This document shows, piece after piece, positions 24,448 to 32,710 of a stretch of 43,450 nucleotides of DNA; position 1 is the first letter of the stretch; each line of letters opens with the position of its first letter. Origin of the DNA: an uncultured Verrucomicrobiae bacterium (lineage in GTDB: Bacteria; Verrucomicrobiota; Verrucomicrobiia; Verrucomicrobiales; Akkermansiaceae); contig CALGOH010000217.1 in the NCBI GenBank assembly GCA_937957985.1, positions 1 through 43,450 on the forward strand, read 5' to 3'. The translations under genes were made by a program, and so were the position numbers. The notes under the pieces are model-generated. The model ran no database searches and was not told the DNA's origin. It saw only the letters and a program-made list of their open reading frames with translations.

Positions 24448-24687
24448 GGTGTTACGAGAGTGACTGCATTCCGGGTGCAAGAACCAGCAGAATGTGAGCC
24501 ATGCATACACTTCCGCTGGACTTGCCTCCCTGGTTTCAAATCAATTCGCGTTCCGTCGAGGGACAGGCCCCGGATTGCAAAAACTCCCTTTCGGGTTTCC
24601 GCATCATCCGCCATGTGATACCAAATAAAGGCGCTTTTTTCTTTAAACCACACAGCATCTTGAGGTAGCTCCACGGCAATCGATCCG
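24448..24687. other. Low-GC intergenic region between divergent genes
   Basis: This 240-base gap, the longest in the window, separates the coiled-coil gene from nrdR. By direct count, the three 60-base lines from 24481 have 31, 34 and 25 G+C, about 50 percent overall, well below the surrounding coding DNA. It must hold promoters for both genes; an AT-rich stretch near 24620-24650 could include the nrdR -10 region, but no convincing hexamers or NrdR box are seen. A minus-strand frame without stops crosses it (24444-24761), overlapping the start of nrdR; it has no recognisable product. Confidence 0.5.
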
Positions 24688-25179
24688 ATGCGCTGCGTGC
24701 AATGTGCCTCCTTCAAAGACAAGGTCCTCGACTCCCGGATGTCGAAGGACGGCACCACCATCCGCCGCCGTCGCGAGTGCGTGGCCTGCGGCTACCGCTA
24801 CACGACCTACGAGCAGATCGAGCGCACCGAACTGCGCGTGATCAAGCGCGACGGCGCCCGCGAGGCCATCAACCGCGAGAAGCTGCGCAACGGCCTGATC
24901 AAGGCCTGCGAGAAGCGTCCGGTGTCGATGGACCGCATCGACCGTGCCGTCGATGAGATCCTCACCGAGCTTCACCGCGACCACCTTTCCGAGGTCCCCT
25001 CCTCCAGCATCGGCGCCAAGGTCATGGACAAGCTCCACCAGATCGACCCGGTCGCCTACGTCCGCTATGTCTCGGTCTACCGTCAGTTCGAGGACGTGGG
25101 CGAATTCATCCGCGAGATCCAGGCGCTGGAGCGCCGCGCCGCCCGCGATCCGATGCAACGCCGCCTCTTCAAGGAATGA
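24688..25179 (+). CDS. nrdR: Transcriptional repressor NrdR
   Basis: Nucleotide-sensing repressor of ribonucleotide reductase genes. At 163 residues it has a normal length. The N-terminal zinc ribbon has CxxC pairs in MRCVQC and CVACGYRY, followed by the ATP-cone domain from RVIKRDGAREAINREKLRNGLIKACEKRPV to YVRYVSVYRQFEDVGEFIREI. The C-terminus RRAARDPMQRRLFKE is short. No ribonucleotide reductase gene is in the window, so its targets lie elsewhere. The next gene, of unknown function, starts 46 bases later on the same strand. Confidence 0.96.
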   Translation: MRCVQCASFKDKVLDSRMSKDGTTIRRRRECVACGYRYTTYEQIERTELRVIKRDGAREAINREKLRNGLIKACEKRPVSMDRIDRAVDEILTELHRDHLSEVPSSSIGAKVMDKLHQIDPVAYVRYVSVYRQFEDVGEFIREIQALERRAARDPMQRRLFKE

Positions 25180-25225
25180 TCCCGCCCTCTCCCCCGCACG
25201 ACCCCATGCCCCCATCCGCCAAGAC

Positions 25226-25798
25226 GTGATCGCCCTGATCGGAAACCGTCCGGCCATCCAGGTCGGCAGACACCAGGTCCACCACTACGACACCCGCTGG
25301 CTGGGCGACGCGCTCCGCCGGGCCGCCGCCGCCGCGGAAAGCGAGAACTTCCCCTTCCTCGACGAGATCCGTCTCGGCATCGAGGAATATCTCGAAACGC
25401 GCTGCAGCCTGCAGCTCATCCCCCTGCCATCGCTCTACGAACGGATGCGCCGGATGCTGCGCAAGGTCGGCTGCGGGCTCATCGCCGACCACCTCGAGCC
25501 GCTCGCCCCTCCGGTGACCCTCTCCCTCGAGGCGATCGCGCTCGATGTGGGCGACGGCTTCGAACTCGCCTTCTTCGAACGCCTCCGCAGCGAGATCGGT
25601 GCCCTGAGATCCGAGGGTGCCGAGCAACTCTACTTCACCGGCCTGCGCGGCTCGGTGCGGATCCTCCGTCGCTGCGAGGTCTGGAACGACGCCTGCGAGC
25701 AACTGCTGGAGGAGATCCGCGCCTTCCTCATGCAACAGCATCGCGAGTTCCGCTTCGGCACCTCCGGCGTCGAGGCCGATTCCTGGCTGGCGGAATAG
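25226..25798 (+). CDS. Unknown conserved-looking protein downstream of nrdR
   Basis: Open frame giving 190 residues from a GTG at 25226 (VIALIGNRPAIQVGRHQVHHYDTRW). No ATG in frame lies between the nrdR stop and the first third of the protein; earlier frame positions overlap nrdR. The composition is that of a soluble, mostly helical protein with a central region rich in hydrophobic/charged alternation (FPFLDEIRLGIEEYLETRC, YERMRRMLRKVGCGLIADHLEPL). It has codon use like its neighbours and so is probably real. I recognise no family. Position suggests co-expression with nrdR and the HIT gene. Confidence 0.68.
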   Translation: MIALIGNRPAIQVGRHQVHHYDTRWLGDALRRAAAAAESENFPFLDEIRLGIEEYLETRCSLQLIPLPSLYERMRRMLRKVGCGLIADHLEPLAPPVTLSLEAIALDVGDGFELAFFERLRSEIGALRSEGAEQLYFTGLRGSVRILRRCEVWNDACEQLLEEIRAFLMQQHREFRFGTSGVEADSWLAE

Positions 25799-25843
25799 CC
25801 TCCCTTGCCGGTTGCCGGGCGGCGTGTCATGTTCCGCCACTCC

Positions 25844-26194
25844 ATGGCCGACGAGAAGACCATTTTCGAGAAGATCCGCGACGGCGAGATCCCGGCGGAC
25901 ATCATCTATCAGGACGAGCACTGCCTGTGCTTTCGCGACATTTCCCCGCAGGCGCCCACCCATCTGCTGCTGGTTCCGAAGCGCGTCGTCGCCCGCCTGA
26001 CCGCCGCCGGTGAAAGCGACCGCGAACTGCTCGGCCACCTCCTTTATGCGTCGGCGGAGGTCGCCCGCCAGCAGGGCTTCGACGAAAGCGGCTACCGCGT
26101 GGTCATCAACAACGGTCCAGACGGCGGCGAGGAGGTGCCCCACCTCCATCTCCACCTGCTCGCCGGTCGCCGGCTGCAATGGCCGCCCGGTTAG
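25844..26194 (+). CDS. HIT family nucleotide hydrolase
   Basis: Histidine-triad protein of 116 residues from ATG 25844 (MADEKTIFEKIRDGEIPADIIYQDEHCLCFRD). The triad HLHLHLLAG near the C-terminus is the catalytic motif of Hint-like purine nucleoside phosphoramidases. The central APTHLLLVPKRVV segment is also typical. The upstream ATG at 25805 would add 13 non-conserved residues. It is followed after one base by the next gene. Confidence 0.94.
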   Translation: MADEKTIFEKIRDGEIPADIIYQDEHCLCFRDISPQAPTHLLLVPKRVVARLTAAGESDRELLGHLLYASAEVARQQGFDESGYRVVINNGPDGGEEVPHLHLHLLAGRRLQWPPG

Positions 26195-26195
26195 A

Positions 26196-26876
26196 ATGCC
26201 CAGCGCTCCAATCCCGATGCTCCGCCGCGTGCTCTCGATGCTCTGCCTGACCGCCCCGCTCCACGGTGGCGAATCCGCACTGCCCGTGACCCATGCCGTG
26301 CTGGTGCATGGTATCTGGCAGAGCGAAGGCCGCTGCTTCGGGAGTTTGCGCCGGGACCTCGACAAGCGGGGCGTCATCTGTCTCGTGCCGAGCCTCAAGC
26401 CGGCCGACGGGCGCGACGGCATCGGCACCCTGGCGCTTCAACTCCGCAAGGAGATCGACCGCGCCTTCGCGCCGGACCAGCGCTTCGTCCTGATCGGATT
26501 CAGCATGGGCGGACTGGTGAGCCGGGTCTATCTGCAGGATCTCGGCGGGGCCGGACGCTGCGACGCGCTGGTCACGATCTCCACCCCTCACCACGGCACG
26601 GAGATGGCGAAGCTGCACTACGGCCAGGGTGCCGCCGAGATGCGTCCCGGCAGCGTCTTTCTCGCCGAACTCGAGCGCGGCCAGGACCGGCTCGGCGAGA
26701 TGCCGGTGGTGTCCTACCGCACCCCCTTCGATGCGGTGATCGTCCCGGCGGAAAGCTCGATCTGGGAGCGGGCGGACAATGTCGAGATCCGTTGCCCGCT
26801 TCATCCCCTGATGACCTCGTCCCGCAAAGTGCGGAGCGACATTCTGCGACGGTTCAGCTTTCCGGCGGAAAACTAG
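26196..26876 (+). CDS. Exported alpha/beta hydrolase (lipase-like)
   Basis: Protein of 226 residues with a likely signal peptide (MLRRVLSMLCLTAPLHGG); ATG 26196 is used here, ATG 26217 is equally plausible. The family pattern is AVLVHGIWQSEG (oxyanion region), the nucleophile elbow GFSMGGLVSR with its serine, TISTPHHGTEM typical of lipases and PGAP1-like enzymes, and a late histidine in CPLHPLM. The likely role is hydrolysis of an ester in the envelope; substrate unknown. Its TAG overlaps the convergent gene's stop by three bases. Confidence 0.85.
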   Translation: MPSAPIPMLRRVLSMLCLTAPLHGGESALPVTHAVLVHGIWQSEGRCFGSLRRDLDKRGVICLVPSLKPADGRDGIGTLALQLRKEIDRAFAPDQRFVLIGFSMGGLVSRVYLQDLGGAGRCDALVTISTPHHGTEMAKLHYGQGAAEMRPGSVFLAELERGQDRLGEMPVVSYRTPFDAVIVPAESSIWERADNVEIRCPLHPLMTSSRKVRSDILRRFSFPAEN

Positions 26877-28975
26877 CGGTTCCGGTTCTCCTTGATCCGC
26901 TCGCGGAGGCGCTCACCGGCCTCGCGGAGCCGCTCCCGCCCCTCGCGTTGCCGTTCGTCCTGCTGGCGCCGGACTTCCTCTGCCTGCCGGGCCTGCTCGG
27001 CCTGGCGGCGCGCGGCCTCCTCGCGGGCCTGCTGGGCCAGCCGCGCCCTCTCCTCGGCCTGGCGCCGCGCCGCTTCTTCCCGAGCCTGCTGGATCTGCCG
27101 TGCCCGTTCCTCGGCCGCGCGGCGGGCCGTTTCCGCCTCCCGCTGCCGGCGCGCTTCGTCCGCGGCACGGCGGGCGGCCTCTTCACGCGCACGGCGCGCC
27201 TGCTCTTCGGCCGCTTCGCGCAAGGCCCGGCCCCGCGCCTCGCTGTCCCGGCGTTCCCTGGCGACACGAGCCGCCTCCTCGGCCGCTCGACGACGCTGCT
27301 CCGCGGCTTCGCGCCGCGAGGCCTCCTCCTGCTGCTCCCGGACAATCCTGGCGGCTTCCGCACGCTCACGTTCCCGGCGTTCGTCCGGAACCTGCGCTCC
27401 GCCGTTGCCGCGACCCGGGCTGGTCGCGGTGCCACCACCTTGGCCAGCGCCGGACCCGTCGTCTTGCCGGCGGGTGTTCTCCGAGTTCCGGCGGTTCTGC
27501 ATTTCCTCCATCCGGCGACGGATCTCGGCCAACGCCTCGCCGCGGCCGGTGGTGGGCGTCAGACCCTCGGGCAACCGGCCACCGCCGGCGCTTCCGCCGC
27601 CCCCGCGACGTTCCATCGCCTCACGCACCTCCTCCCGGTTGGAGGCGAGACGCGCATCGCGCTCGGACTTCGCACGGGTGGCCCAGGTCCGGACCGCCTG
27701 CCGTTCGCGGCTCCTCTCTTCCTGATAGCGGCGCGCCCACTCGGCCGAGATTCCCCGTGCCGACCGCACCACCTCGGCCCGGTCGATCCGACCCCTCACC
27801 TTGTCCGGTCGCAGACCGGGATTCCAGGCAGCGGAAACGTTCGGAGCGAAGACGCGGCAAAGTTCCCCTTCAGGACGCGTCCGCCGCGCCGCGCTGGTGC
27901 CGAATCCGACCAGCGGCTCGTTCTCGATCCGGCACACCGGCCAGGCGCGACCGACGTGGCGGCGCACTTCCGCATACGACGGACCACCGACGATCACATG
28001 TCCTCCGCGATAGTGCAGGTTGGTGCAGCCGCGGGCCTCCCGGCGCAGGGCCGCATTGCGGCCGACGGGCGGGCAGTGGGGAGCGATCGGATCGGCGAAA
28101 TGCCTCTCGGCGACGAAGCAGAACCAGTCGTCGGCAATGCCGAAATCCACCTCCACGCTCACGCCCCAGGCACGACCGCGGCCGACCAGCGTTTCCGGCG
28201 GCAACGGCGCCCAGCCGACATGCCCGCCGCCGTGACGCCACGCCACCCAGGCCGGCGCCCATTCCCCTCCCGGCACCCAGCACCAGCCGCGCCCCGACAG
28301 CAGGACCCAGCGGCCGTAGTGATACGTGGCCCAGCCGAAAGGCTCGTCCGAGATCCAGGTCCAGCCTCGATCGGTGCAGATCCACCGCCCCCTGGTATAC
28401 GGCCGCCACGAGCGGTCCCGGATCACCACCGTCGGCTGATAGATGTAGCCGTAGTCGGGGCTGTCGAACCATTGCCCGTGCTCATCGAGCCCGTCGTAAA
28501 AGAGGTCGAAGTCCGCCACCGGTTCCTGGAACTCCTCCGGTTCGTCCAACTCCCCGAGCGCCTCCCGTCCTGCCAGTTCGAGCTCGCGCTCGCTCAGCTC
28601 CTGCTCGATCCGGGCCGCCTCGGCCTCACGCTCGGCCAGCAGGCGCCGTTGCTCCCGCAGTTCCGCCTCCCGGCGGGCGGTCTCCTCTTCGCGGCGGCGC
28701 GCCTCGTCCATCGCCTCGGCTGCCTCCCGCTCGCGTGCTTGCATCTCGACCCGTTCGCGGAGCTGCCGTTCCTCCGCGAGCCTCTGCTCCAGCGCCTCTT
28801 TCTCCTTCTCCAGACGGGCTTGCTCCTCCTCCATCCGCTGCCGCTCCTTCGCGGCCTCCTCCTGCATCTGCTTCAGCTCCTCGATGGCATCGCGCTGCGC
28901 CTGGTCCGCCTGTCCGGCGGGCCGTTGGCAGGCGACGAGAAACAGGACGGGCAGGAGGATCGCGAGGGTCTTCAT
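26873..28975 (-). CDS. DUF6600 lipoprotein with long charged helices
   Basis: Predicted lipoprotein of 700 residues; ATG 28975 gives MKTLAILLPVLFLVAC, a clear lipobox. Residues 20-160 are a highly charged helix (EELKQMQEEAAKERQRMEEE...) that is probably a coiled coil. Residues 165-290 match the tryptophan-rich DUF6600 repeat style (FYDGLDEHGQWFDSPDYGYIYQP, DEPFGWATYHYGRWVLLSG, WVSW-type ending WAPLPP). After a basic middle part, the last 250 residues are almost wholly A/E/R/Q helix (EEARRQAEERARLAQQAREE), typical of a single alpha helix or spacer. It could span the periplasm. Long open frames on the other strand are composition artefacts. Confidence 0.8.
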   Translation of the reverse strand: MKTLAILLPVLFLVACQRPAGQADQAQRDAIEELKQMQEEAAKERQRMEEEQARLEKEKEALEQRLAEERQLRERVEMQAREREAAEAMDEARRREEETARREAELREQRRLLAEREAEAARIEQELSERELELAGREALGELDEPEEFQEPVADFDLFYDGLDEHGQWFDSPDYGYIYQPTVVIRDRSWRPYTRGRWICTDRGWTWISDEPFGWATYHYGRWVLLSGRGWCWVPGGEWAPAWVAWRHGGGHVGWAPLPPETLVGRGRAWGVSVEVDFGIADDWFCFVAERHFADPIAPHCPPVGRNAALRREARGCTNLHYRGGHVIVGGPSYAEVRRHVGRAWPVCRIENEPLVGFGTSAARRTRPEGELCRVFAPNVSAAWNPGLRPDKVRGRIDRAEVVRSARGISAEWARRYQEERSRERQAVRTWATRAKSERDARLASNREEVREAMERRGGGGSAGGGRLPEGLTPTTGRGEALAEIRRRMEEMQNRRNSENTRRQDDGSGAGQGGGTATSPGRGNGGAQVPDERRERERAEAARIVREQQEEASRREAAEQRRRAAEEAARVARERRDSEARGRALREAAEEQARRAREEAARRAADEARRQREAETARRAAEERARQIQQAREEAARRQAEERARLAQQAREEAARRQAEQARQAEEVRRQQDERQREGRERLREAGERLRERIKENRNR

Positions 28976-29024
28976 CGGAAAAACGCGGGTTCGGAGGATG
29001 CGACGCATCGGACGCTCAGGATAT

Positions 29025-29840
29025 TCACTCTCCCTCCGGTGAGGTCGTCCTCGATTCGCCCGCATCCGTCCGTTGCTTTTCCACGATCGCCATCATCACC
29101 GCCTGGTGAGCCCTGATCGCCCGGAAATATCTTTCGGACATCGCGGCCTGCTCTTCCGGATCTTCGATCGGCTCGCTCACCGCCTTGGTCACCCGGTCCA
29201 ATTCCGCCCGCCGTTCCTCCATGACCTTTTCCAGTTCCTCCATGTCCAGGGACTCGAGGTGGCGACGGTCCTCCGCCTGCTCGGCCTCCATCGCGAGCCG
29301 CGCCTCCTCCCGCTCCGCCCGCCGGTTCCTGATCGCGTCCAGCGCTTCCCTGCGGCTCTCGAGCACGCGCCGCCGGTGCTCCTCGCGGCCCTCCTCGGTG
29401 CTGAGCAGCTCACGCAACTCACGCTTCCGGCGCTCGTCTTCCGTATCCACCTGCTGGTCGGAATCCTTCTCGTCACGACCGGTTTCCGACCCGACCGGAC
29501 CCTCCACCTCGACCGTGGAGGAACCGGTTTGCAACTCGACCTGGCCCGAAACGACGGGATCTGATCCGCCAAACCAGGCGGGATTCGCCTTCATCGCGAA
29601 ATGCACCGGGAGATAGCCGGCGGCGAGTCCACCCACACCGCAAAGGACTGCTATCCGCCACCGCGCGCCACCCATCGGGTTCCCACGCCGCCGGACTCCG
29701 CGCACGAAGATGAACATCGCCAACCCTCCCACCAGCAAACCGAGAGCCAACGGAACGAACAACAGGGTCGAGGCGCCCTCGCCGCGAATCTGCGTCAGCA
29801 GTTGAACCGAAAGTTCCATGGCGTCATTCGTGAAGATCAT
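29025..29840 (-). CDS. Membrane-anchored charged helix protein
   Basis: Protein of 271 residues with two hydrophobic helices near the N-terminus (TLLFVPLALGLLVGGLAMFIFV and IAVLCGVGGLAAGYLPVHF) followed by an acidic region and a long charged helix (EEHRRRVLESRREALDAIRNRRAEREEARLAMEAEQ...). ATG 29819 (MELSVQ) is an alternative start. No family is recognised. It lies directly upstream of the DUF6600 lipoprotein on the same strand, which also has long charged helices, so the two may interact in the envelope. It ends in a region rich in acidic residues. Confidence 0.72.
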   Translation of the reverse strand: MIFTNDAMELSVQLLTQIRGEGASTLLFVPLALGLLVGGLAMFIFVRGVRRRGNPMGGARWRIAVLCGVGGLAAGYLPVHFAMKANPAWFGGSDPVVSGQVELQTGSSTVEVEGPVGSETGRDEKDSDQQVDTEDERRKRELRELLSTEEGREEHRRRVLESRREALDAIRNRRAEREEARLAMEAEQAEDRRHLESLDMEELEKVMEERRAELDRVTKAVSEPIEDPEEQAAMSERYFRAIRAHQAVMMAIVEKQRTDAGESRTTSPEGE

Positions 29841-29890
29841 GGCCCGGATGTCGAGCGATCACGACGGAACATTCGCCGGTCTCTCCGCAA

Positions 29891-30556
29891 TCACTCCTCC
29901 TTCACCCCGAGCGTCGCGACCTCGTAGTCGATCCGGGCCGGGCCGCCGCGTCCGCCGGGGATCTCGCGGCGGACGACCTTCGACCCGAGCAGTTCCTCCA
30001 TCACCCGCAGCTCGAACTGGATCGCGTTGGGATACCTGTCGAAGACCTCCTGCAACGGATGGTGGAATTCCTCGATCCGGAAGCCCTGCCGGGGATCGTA
30101 CTTGCAGCGTCCGAAGCAGCCTTCCTTTTCGCGAAGCGCGGAAAGGAGCGTCGCCTTCTCGACCATCGACTTCGCCTTGGCGAGCCGCGGCTGCCAGCGG
30201 TCGCGGAGTTGCTGGAAATGATGCAGCAGCATCCGCTCCGGCGCGGTGTCGCCGAACAGGTGCCGGGCCGCGTCGAGCAGCCGCACCGACAGCTCCCCCG
30301 CGACGGGAAAGATGGGATTCGCCTTGTCGGTGAGCCGGTACATGATCTCCGGCCGTCCGATCTTCTGCCGCGGCACCCGCCAGGTCTCGAGGTAGCCGCG
30401 TTTCCGCAGGGCCTCGCACTGGTCCTTGATGCCCATGTAGCTGCCGCCGAGCCGACGCTGGAGTTCCGGCACCGGGAGCCCGCCGGAAAGCTTCAGCTCC
30501 TCCACGATCCGCACCCACTGCGGCTTGACCAGATCCCGGAATCCCGCGGCAAACAC
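29891..30556 (-). CDS. Winged-helix transcriptional regulator
   Basis: Protein of 221 residues. The N-terminal winged helix is visible as VRIVEELKLSGGLPVPELQRRLGGSYMGIKDQCEALRKRGYLETWR with a wing QKIGRPEIMYRLT. It resembles the COG2345/SufR style of regulators. Cysteines EGCFGRCKYDP in the C-terminal half recall the CxxC of iron-sulfur regulators, but too few cysteines are present to claim a cluster. The start MFAAGFRDLVKPQWV is used. It is divergent from the NahK-like kinase and may regulate it, by position only. Confidence 0.72.
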   Translation of the reverse strand: MFAAGFRDLVKPQWVRIVEELKLSGGLPVPELQRRLGGSYMGIKDQCEALRKRGYLETWRVPRQKIGRPEIMYRLTDKANPIFPVAGELSVRLLDAARHLFGDTAPERMLLHHFQQLRDRWQPRLAKAKSMVEKATLLSALREKEGCFGRCKYDPRQGFRIEEFHHPLQEVFDRYPNAIQFELRVMEELLGSKVVRREIPGGRGGPARIDYEVATLGVKEE

Positions 30557-30649
30557 GCACCAAATTCCCCGGCTGACGCCGTGGAATCAATGCAATTCAA
30601 CCGCACCTTTTTCCTGTCGATGCCGCGTCCCGGGACCTATCGGTCGGCC

Positions 30650-31801
30650 ATGCACGACCTCGGGCGCGTCAGCCGGCTCTTCGACATGAGGGCGGACTTC
30701 GTCGGCGCGGCGCCCTATGGGTCGGGTCACATCAACGACACCTACCTCGCACGCTACGACCTCGCCGGCCGGGAGGTCCGCTTCATCCACCAGCGGATCA
30801 ACCACGAGGTCTTCAGCGATCCGGTGGCCCTGATGGAGAATGTCGAGCGGGTGACCCGGCACGCGCTTCGGCGGCTGGTCGAGGCGGGGCATCCGGAGGC
30901 CCGTCGGCGCACGCTGACCACGATCCCGGCGCTCGACGGAAAGCCCTACGCCTTCGACGACGACGGCAACTGCTGGCGCACCTACCCCTTCATCGAGCGC
31001 GCCCGAGGCTACGATCAGGTCGAGGACGAGCGCCAGCCCGAGGCCGCGGCGCGGGCATTCGGCGAGTTCCAGAAACTCGCCGCCGATCTTCCCGGCGGGC
31101 GCCTCAACGAGACCATCCCCGACTTCCACCACACGCCGAGGCGTCTCGATACGCTGGAGGCGGCAGCCGGCGATTCCCCCCGGCGCGCGGAGGCGGCGGC
31201 GGAGATCGATTTCGCGCTCGCGCGGAAACATGAGGCCGGCCGGATCACCGACGCCATCGCCGCGGGCGGGATTCCCGAGCGGGTCACGCACAACGACACC
31301 AAGCTCAACAACGTCCTGCTCGACGATCTGACGATGGAGGGCGTCTGCGTGATCGACCTCGACACCACCATGCCCGGCTCGGCGCTCCACGACTTCGGCG
31401 ACATGGTGCGGACGATGTGCCCGACCACCCGCGAGGATCAGGCCGATCCCACGGCCATCGACCTGCGCCTCGACCGCTTCGCCGCCGTCGTCCGCGGCTA
31501 CCTCGGGACGGCGGATTTCCTGGTGCCGGCGGAGATCGACCTGCTCGCCTTTTCCGGCAGGCTCCTCGCCCTCGAATGCGGCGCCCGCTTTCTCACCGAC
31601 CACCTCGACGGCGACCGCTACTTCAAGACGTCCCGCCCCGGCCAGAACCTCGACCGCTGCCGGGCACAGTTCGCGCTGGTGAAGGCGATCGAGAACAGGC
31701 TGGCCGAAATGGAGGACCTGGTGGCGGAGTGCGCCGGGAAGCCGGATCGCAACTTCGCGCTTGGAACTTCGGGGCCGGCCGGCAGACTTCGCCCAACATG
31801 A
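30650..31801 (+). CDS. NahK-like sugar kinase (APH fold)
   Basis: Protein of 383 residues from ATG 30650; family length and the N-terminal SRLFDMRADFVGAAPYGSGHINDTY favour this over ATG 30590 (403 residues) or 30620. Catalytic motifs are HNDTKLNNVLLD (Brenner loop) and CVIDLDTTMPGSALHDFGD (metal site), as in aminoglycoside phosphotransferase-fold kinases such as N-acetylhexosamine 1-kinase. The likely role is phosphorylation of a free N-acetyl sugar. The C-terminus overlaps the next gene by four bases (ATGA) and includes the CTTGGAACTT repeat, which may explain its odd end NFALGTSGPAG. Confidence 0.82.
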   Translation: MHDLGRVSRLFDMRADFVGAAPYGSGHINDTYLARYDLAGREVRFIHQRINHEVFSDPVALMENVERVTRHALRRLVEAGHPEARRRTLTTIPALDGKPYAFDDDGNCWRTYPFIERARGYDQVEDERQPEAAARAFGEFQKLAADLPGGRLNETIPDFHHTPRRLDTLEAAAGDSPRRAEAAAEIDFALARKHEAGRITDAIAAGGIPERVTHNDTKLNNVLLDDLTMEGVCVIDLDTTMPGSALHDFGDMVRTMCPTTREDQADPTAIDLRLDRFAAVVRGYLGTADFLVPAEIDLLAFSGRLLALECGARFLTDHLDGDRYFKTSRPGQNLDRCRAQFALVKAIENRLAEMEDLVAECAGKPDRNFALGTSGPAGRLRPT

Positions 31802-32280
31802 GTGATTCCTTCGACCGTCCGGAAATTCCCGCCACCGGCATCATGGCCGGTCTCGACGAGGACGACAGGCGCCTGCTGGGCGACTACGGCGAGTTCCTTC
31901 CCGTGCATCCCGAGCAGACGCTCATCCGCGAGGGCGGCGAGCAGGACTCGCTCTACTTCATCATCTCCGGCGTCCTGCACGTGCACACCGACACCAAGGA
32001 CAAGCGGACGCTCGTCGCCCGCATCGGTGCCGGCGAAACGCTGGGCGAGGTGAACCTCTTCGATCCGGCCGCGGCGTCGGCCTCGGTCACCGCCAAGGAG
32101 TTCACCCAGGTATGGAAGGCCAACCGGGCCGACCTCGAACAGTTCTCCGACGCCTATCCGGCAGCCTCGGCGAAGCTGCTGACCGGCATGCTGTCCGAGC
32201 TGAGCAAGCGGCTGCGCCGGATGAACGAGAAACTCGCCACCCGCGAGGCGGAGGCCGCCTTCCAGAGCTTCTGGTCCTGA
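31798..32280 (+). CDS. Stand-alone cyclic-nucleotide-binding fold protein
   Basis: Protein of 160 residues, almost entirely one cNMP-binding domain: LPVHPEQTLIREGGEQDSLYFIISGVLHVHTD, a middle beta sandwich, and the phosphate-binding cassette region GETLGEVNLFDPAAASASV. The arginine that normally contacts the cyclic phosphate in the cassette is replaced by alanine/serine residues, so binding is doubtful. There is no helix-turn-helix. The C-terminus is a helix (LLTGMLSELSKRLRRMNEKL). It overlaps the NahK-like gene by four bases and is followed after five bases by the DUF3307 gene. A cyclase is encoded close by on the other strand. Confidence 0.85.
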   Translation: MSDSFDRPEIPATGIMAGLDEDDRRLLGDYGEFLPVHPEQTLIREGGEQDSLYFIISGVLHVHTDTKDKRTLVARIGAGETLGEVNLFDPAAASASVTAKEFTQVWKANRADLEQFSDAYPAASAKLLTGMLSELSKRLRRMNEKLATREAEAAFQSFWS

Positions 32281-32285
32281 AAGCC

Positions 32286-32705
32286 ATGCCCGCCCTTCTC
32301 GCCGCCCTCGAGCCGCCCTCCGGCCCGGCCGGAGCCGCCGTGGTTCTCTTCGCCCTGCTCATCGGTCACGCACTGGCCGACTTCTCGCTGCAGGGAGAGT
32401 TCCTTTCCACCGCCAAGAACCGCCACGCCCAGCTCAACGCGTTCTTCGACAACGGCAACCCGCCGAAGTGGCTCTGGGTCCACGCGCTCGGCGCCCACTC
32501 GCTGATCCATGCCGGCGCGGTGTGGCTGATCACCGGTTCGGTCATCCTCGGCTTCCTGGAGTTCGTCCTCCACTGGTGCATCGACTTCGCGAAATGCGAG
32601 GGTTGGACCTCGTTCCGCACCGACCAGGCGCTGCACATCCTCTGCAAGGTCGCATGGGCCGGCCTCCTCTGGTGCGAGTGCCCGTGGGCGATGTGGACGC
32701 CCTGA
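32286..32705 (+). CDS. DUF3307 membrane protein
   Basis: Protein of 139 residues matching DUF3307: an N-terminal helix (AAVVLFALLIGHALADFSLQGEFLS) with the conserved HALADF, HALGAHSLIHAGAVWLITG, and LEFVLHWCIDFAKCEG, then a C-terminal helix LHILCKVAWAGLLW. Function of the family is unknown. It follows the cNMP-fold gene closely and ends five bases before the convergent cyclase gene. It uses ATG 32286. Confidence 0.86.
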   Translation: MPALLAALEPPSGPAGAAVVLFALLIGHALADFSLQGEFLSTAKNRHAQLNAFFDNGNPPKWLWVHALGAHSLIHAGAVWLITGSVILGFLEFVLHWCIDFAKCEGWTSFRTDQALHILCKVAWAGLLWCECPWAMWTP

Positions 32706-32710
32706 GCCGG

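Noticed and set aside
24444..24761. Minus-strand 105-codon frame over the nrdR upstream region
   Set aside because: It overlaps the start of nrdR and resembles no family I know; kept as an observation about the intergenic region, not as a gene.
26792..29116. Long plus-strand open frames (up to 774 codons) over the DUF6600 lipoprotein
   Set aside because: They are antisense to a well-supported lipoprotein; the GC-rich, low-complexity charged helix gives few stops on the other strand. No motifs or signal support them.
31836..31856. Second copy of the ATCATGGCC arm of the inverted-repeat element
   Set aside because: GGCATCATGGCCGG lies inside the cNMP-fold coding region and lacks the other arm and hairpins.
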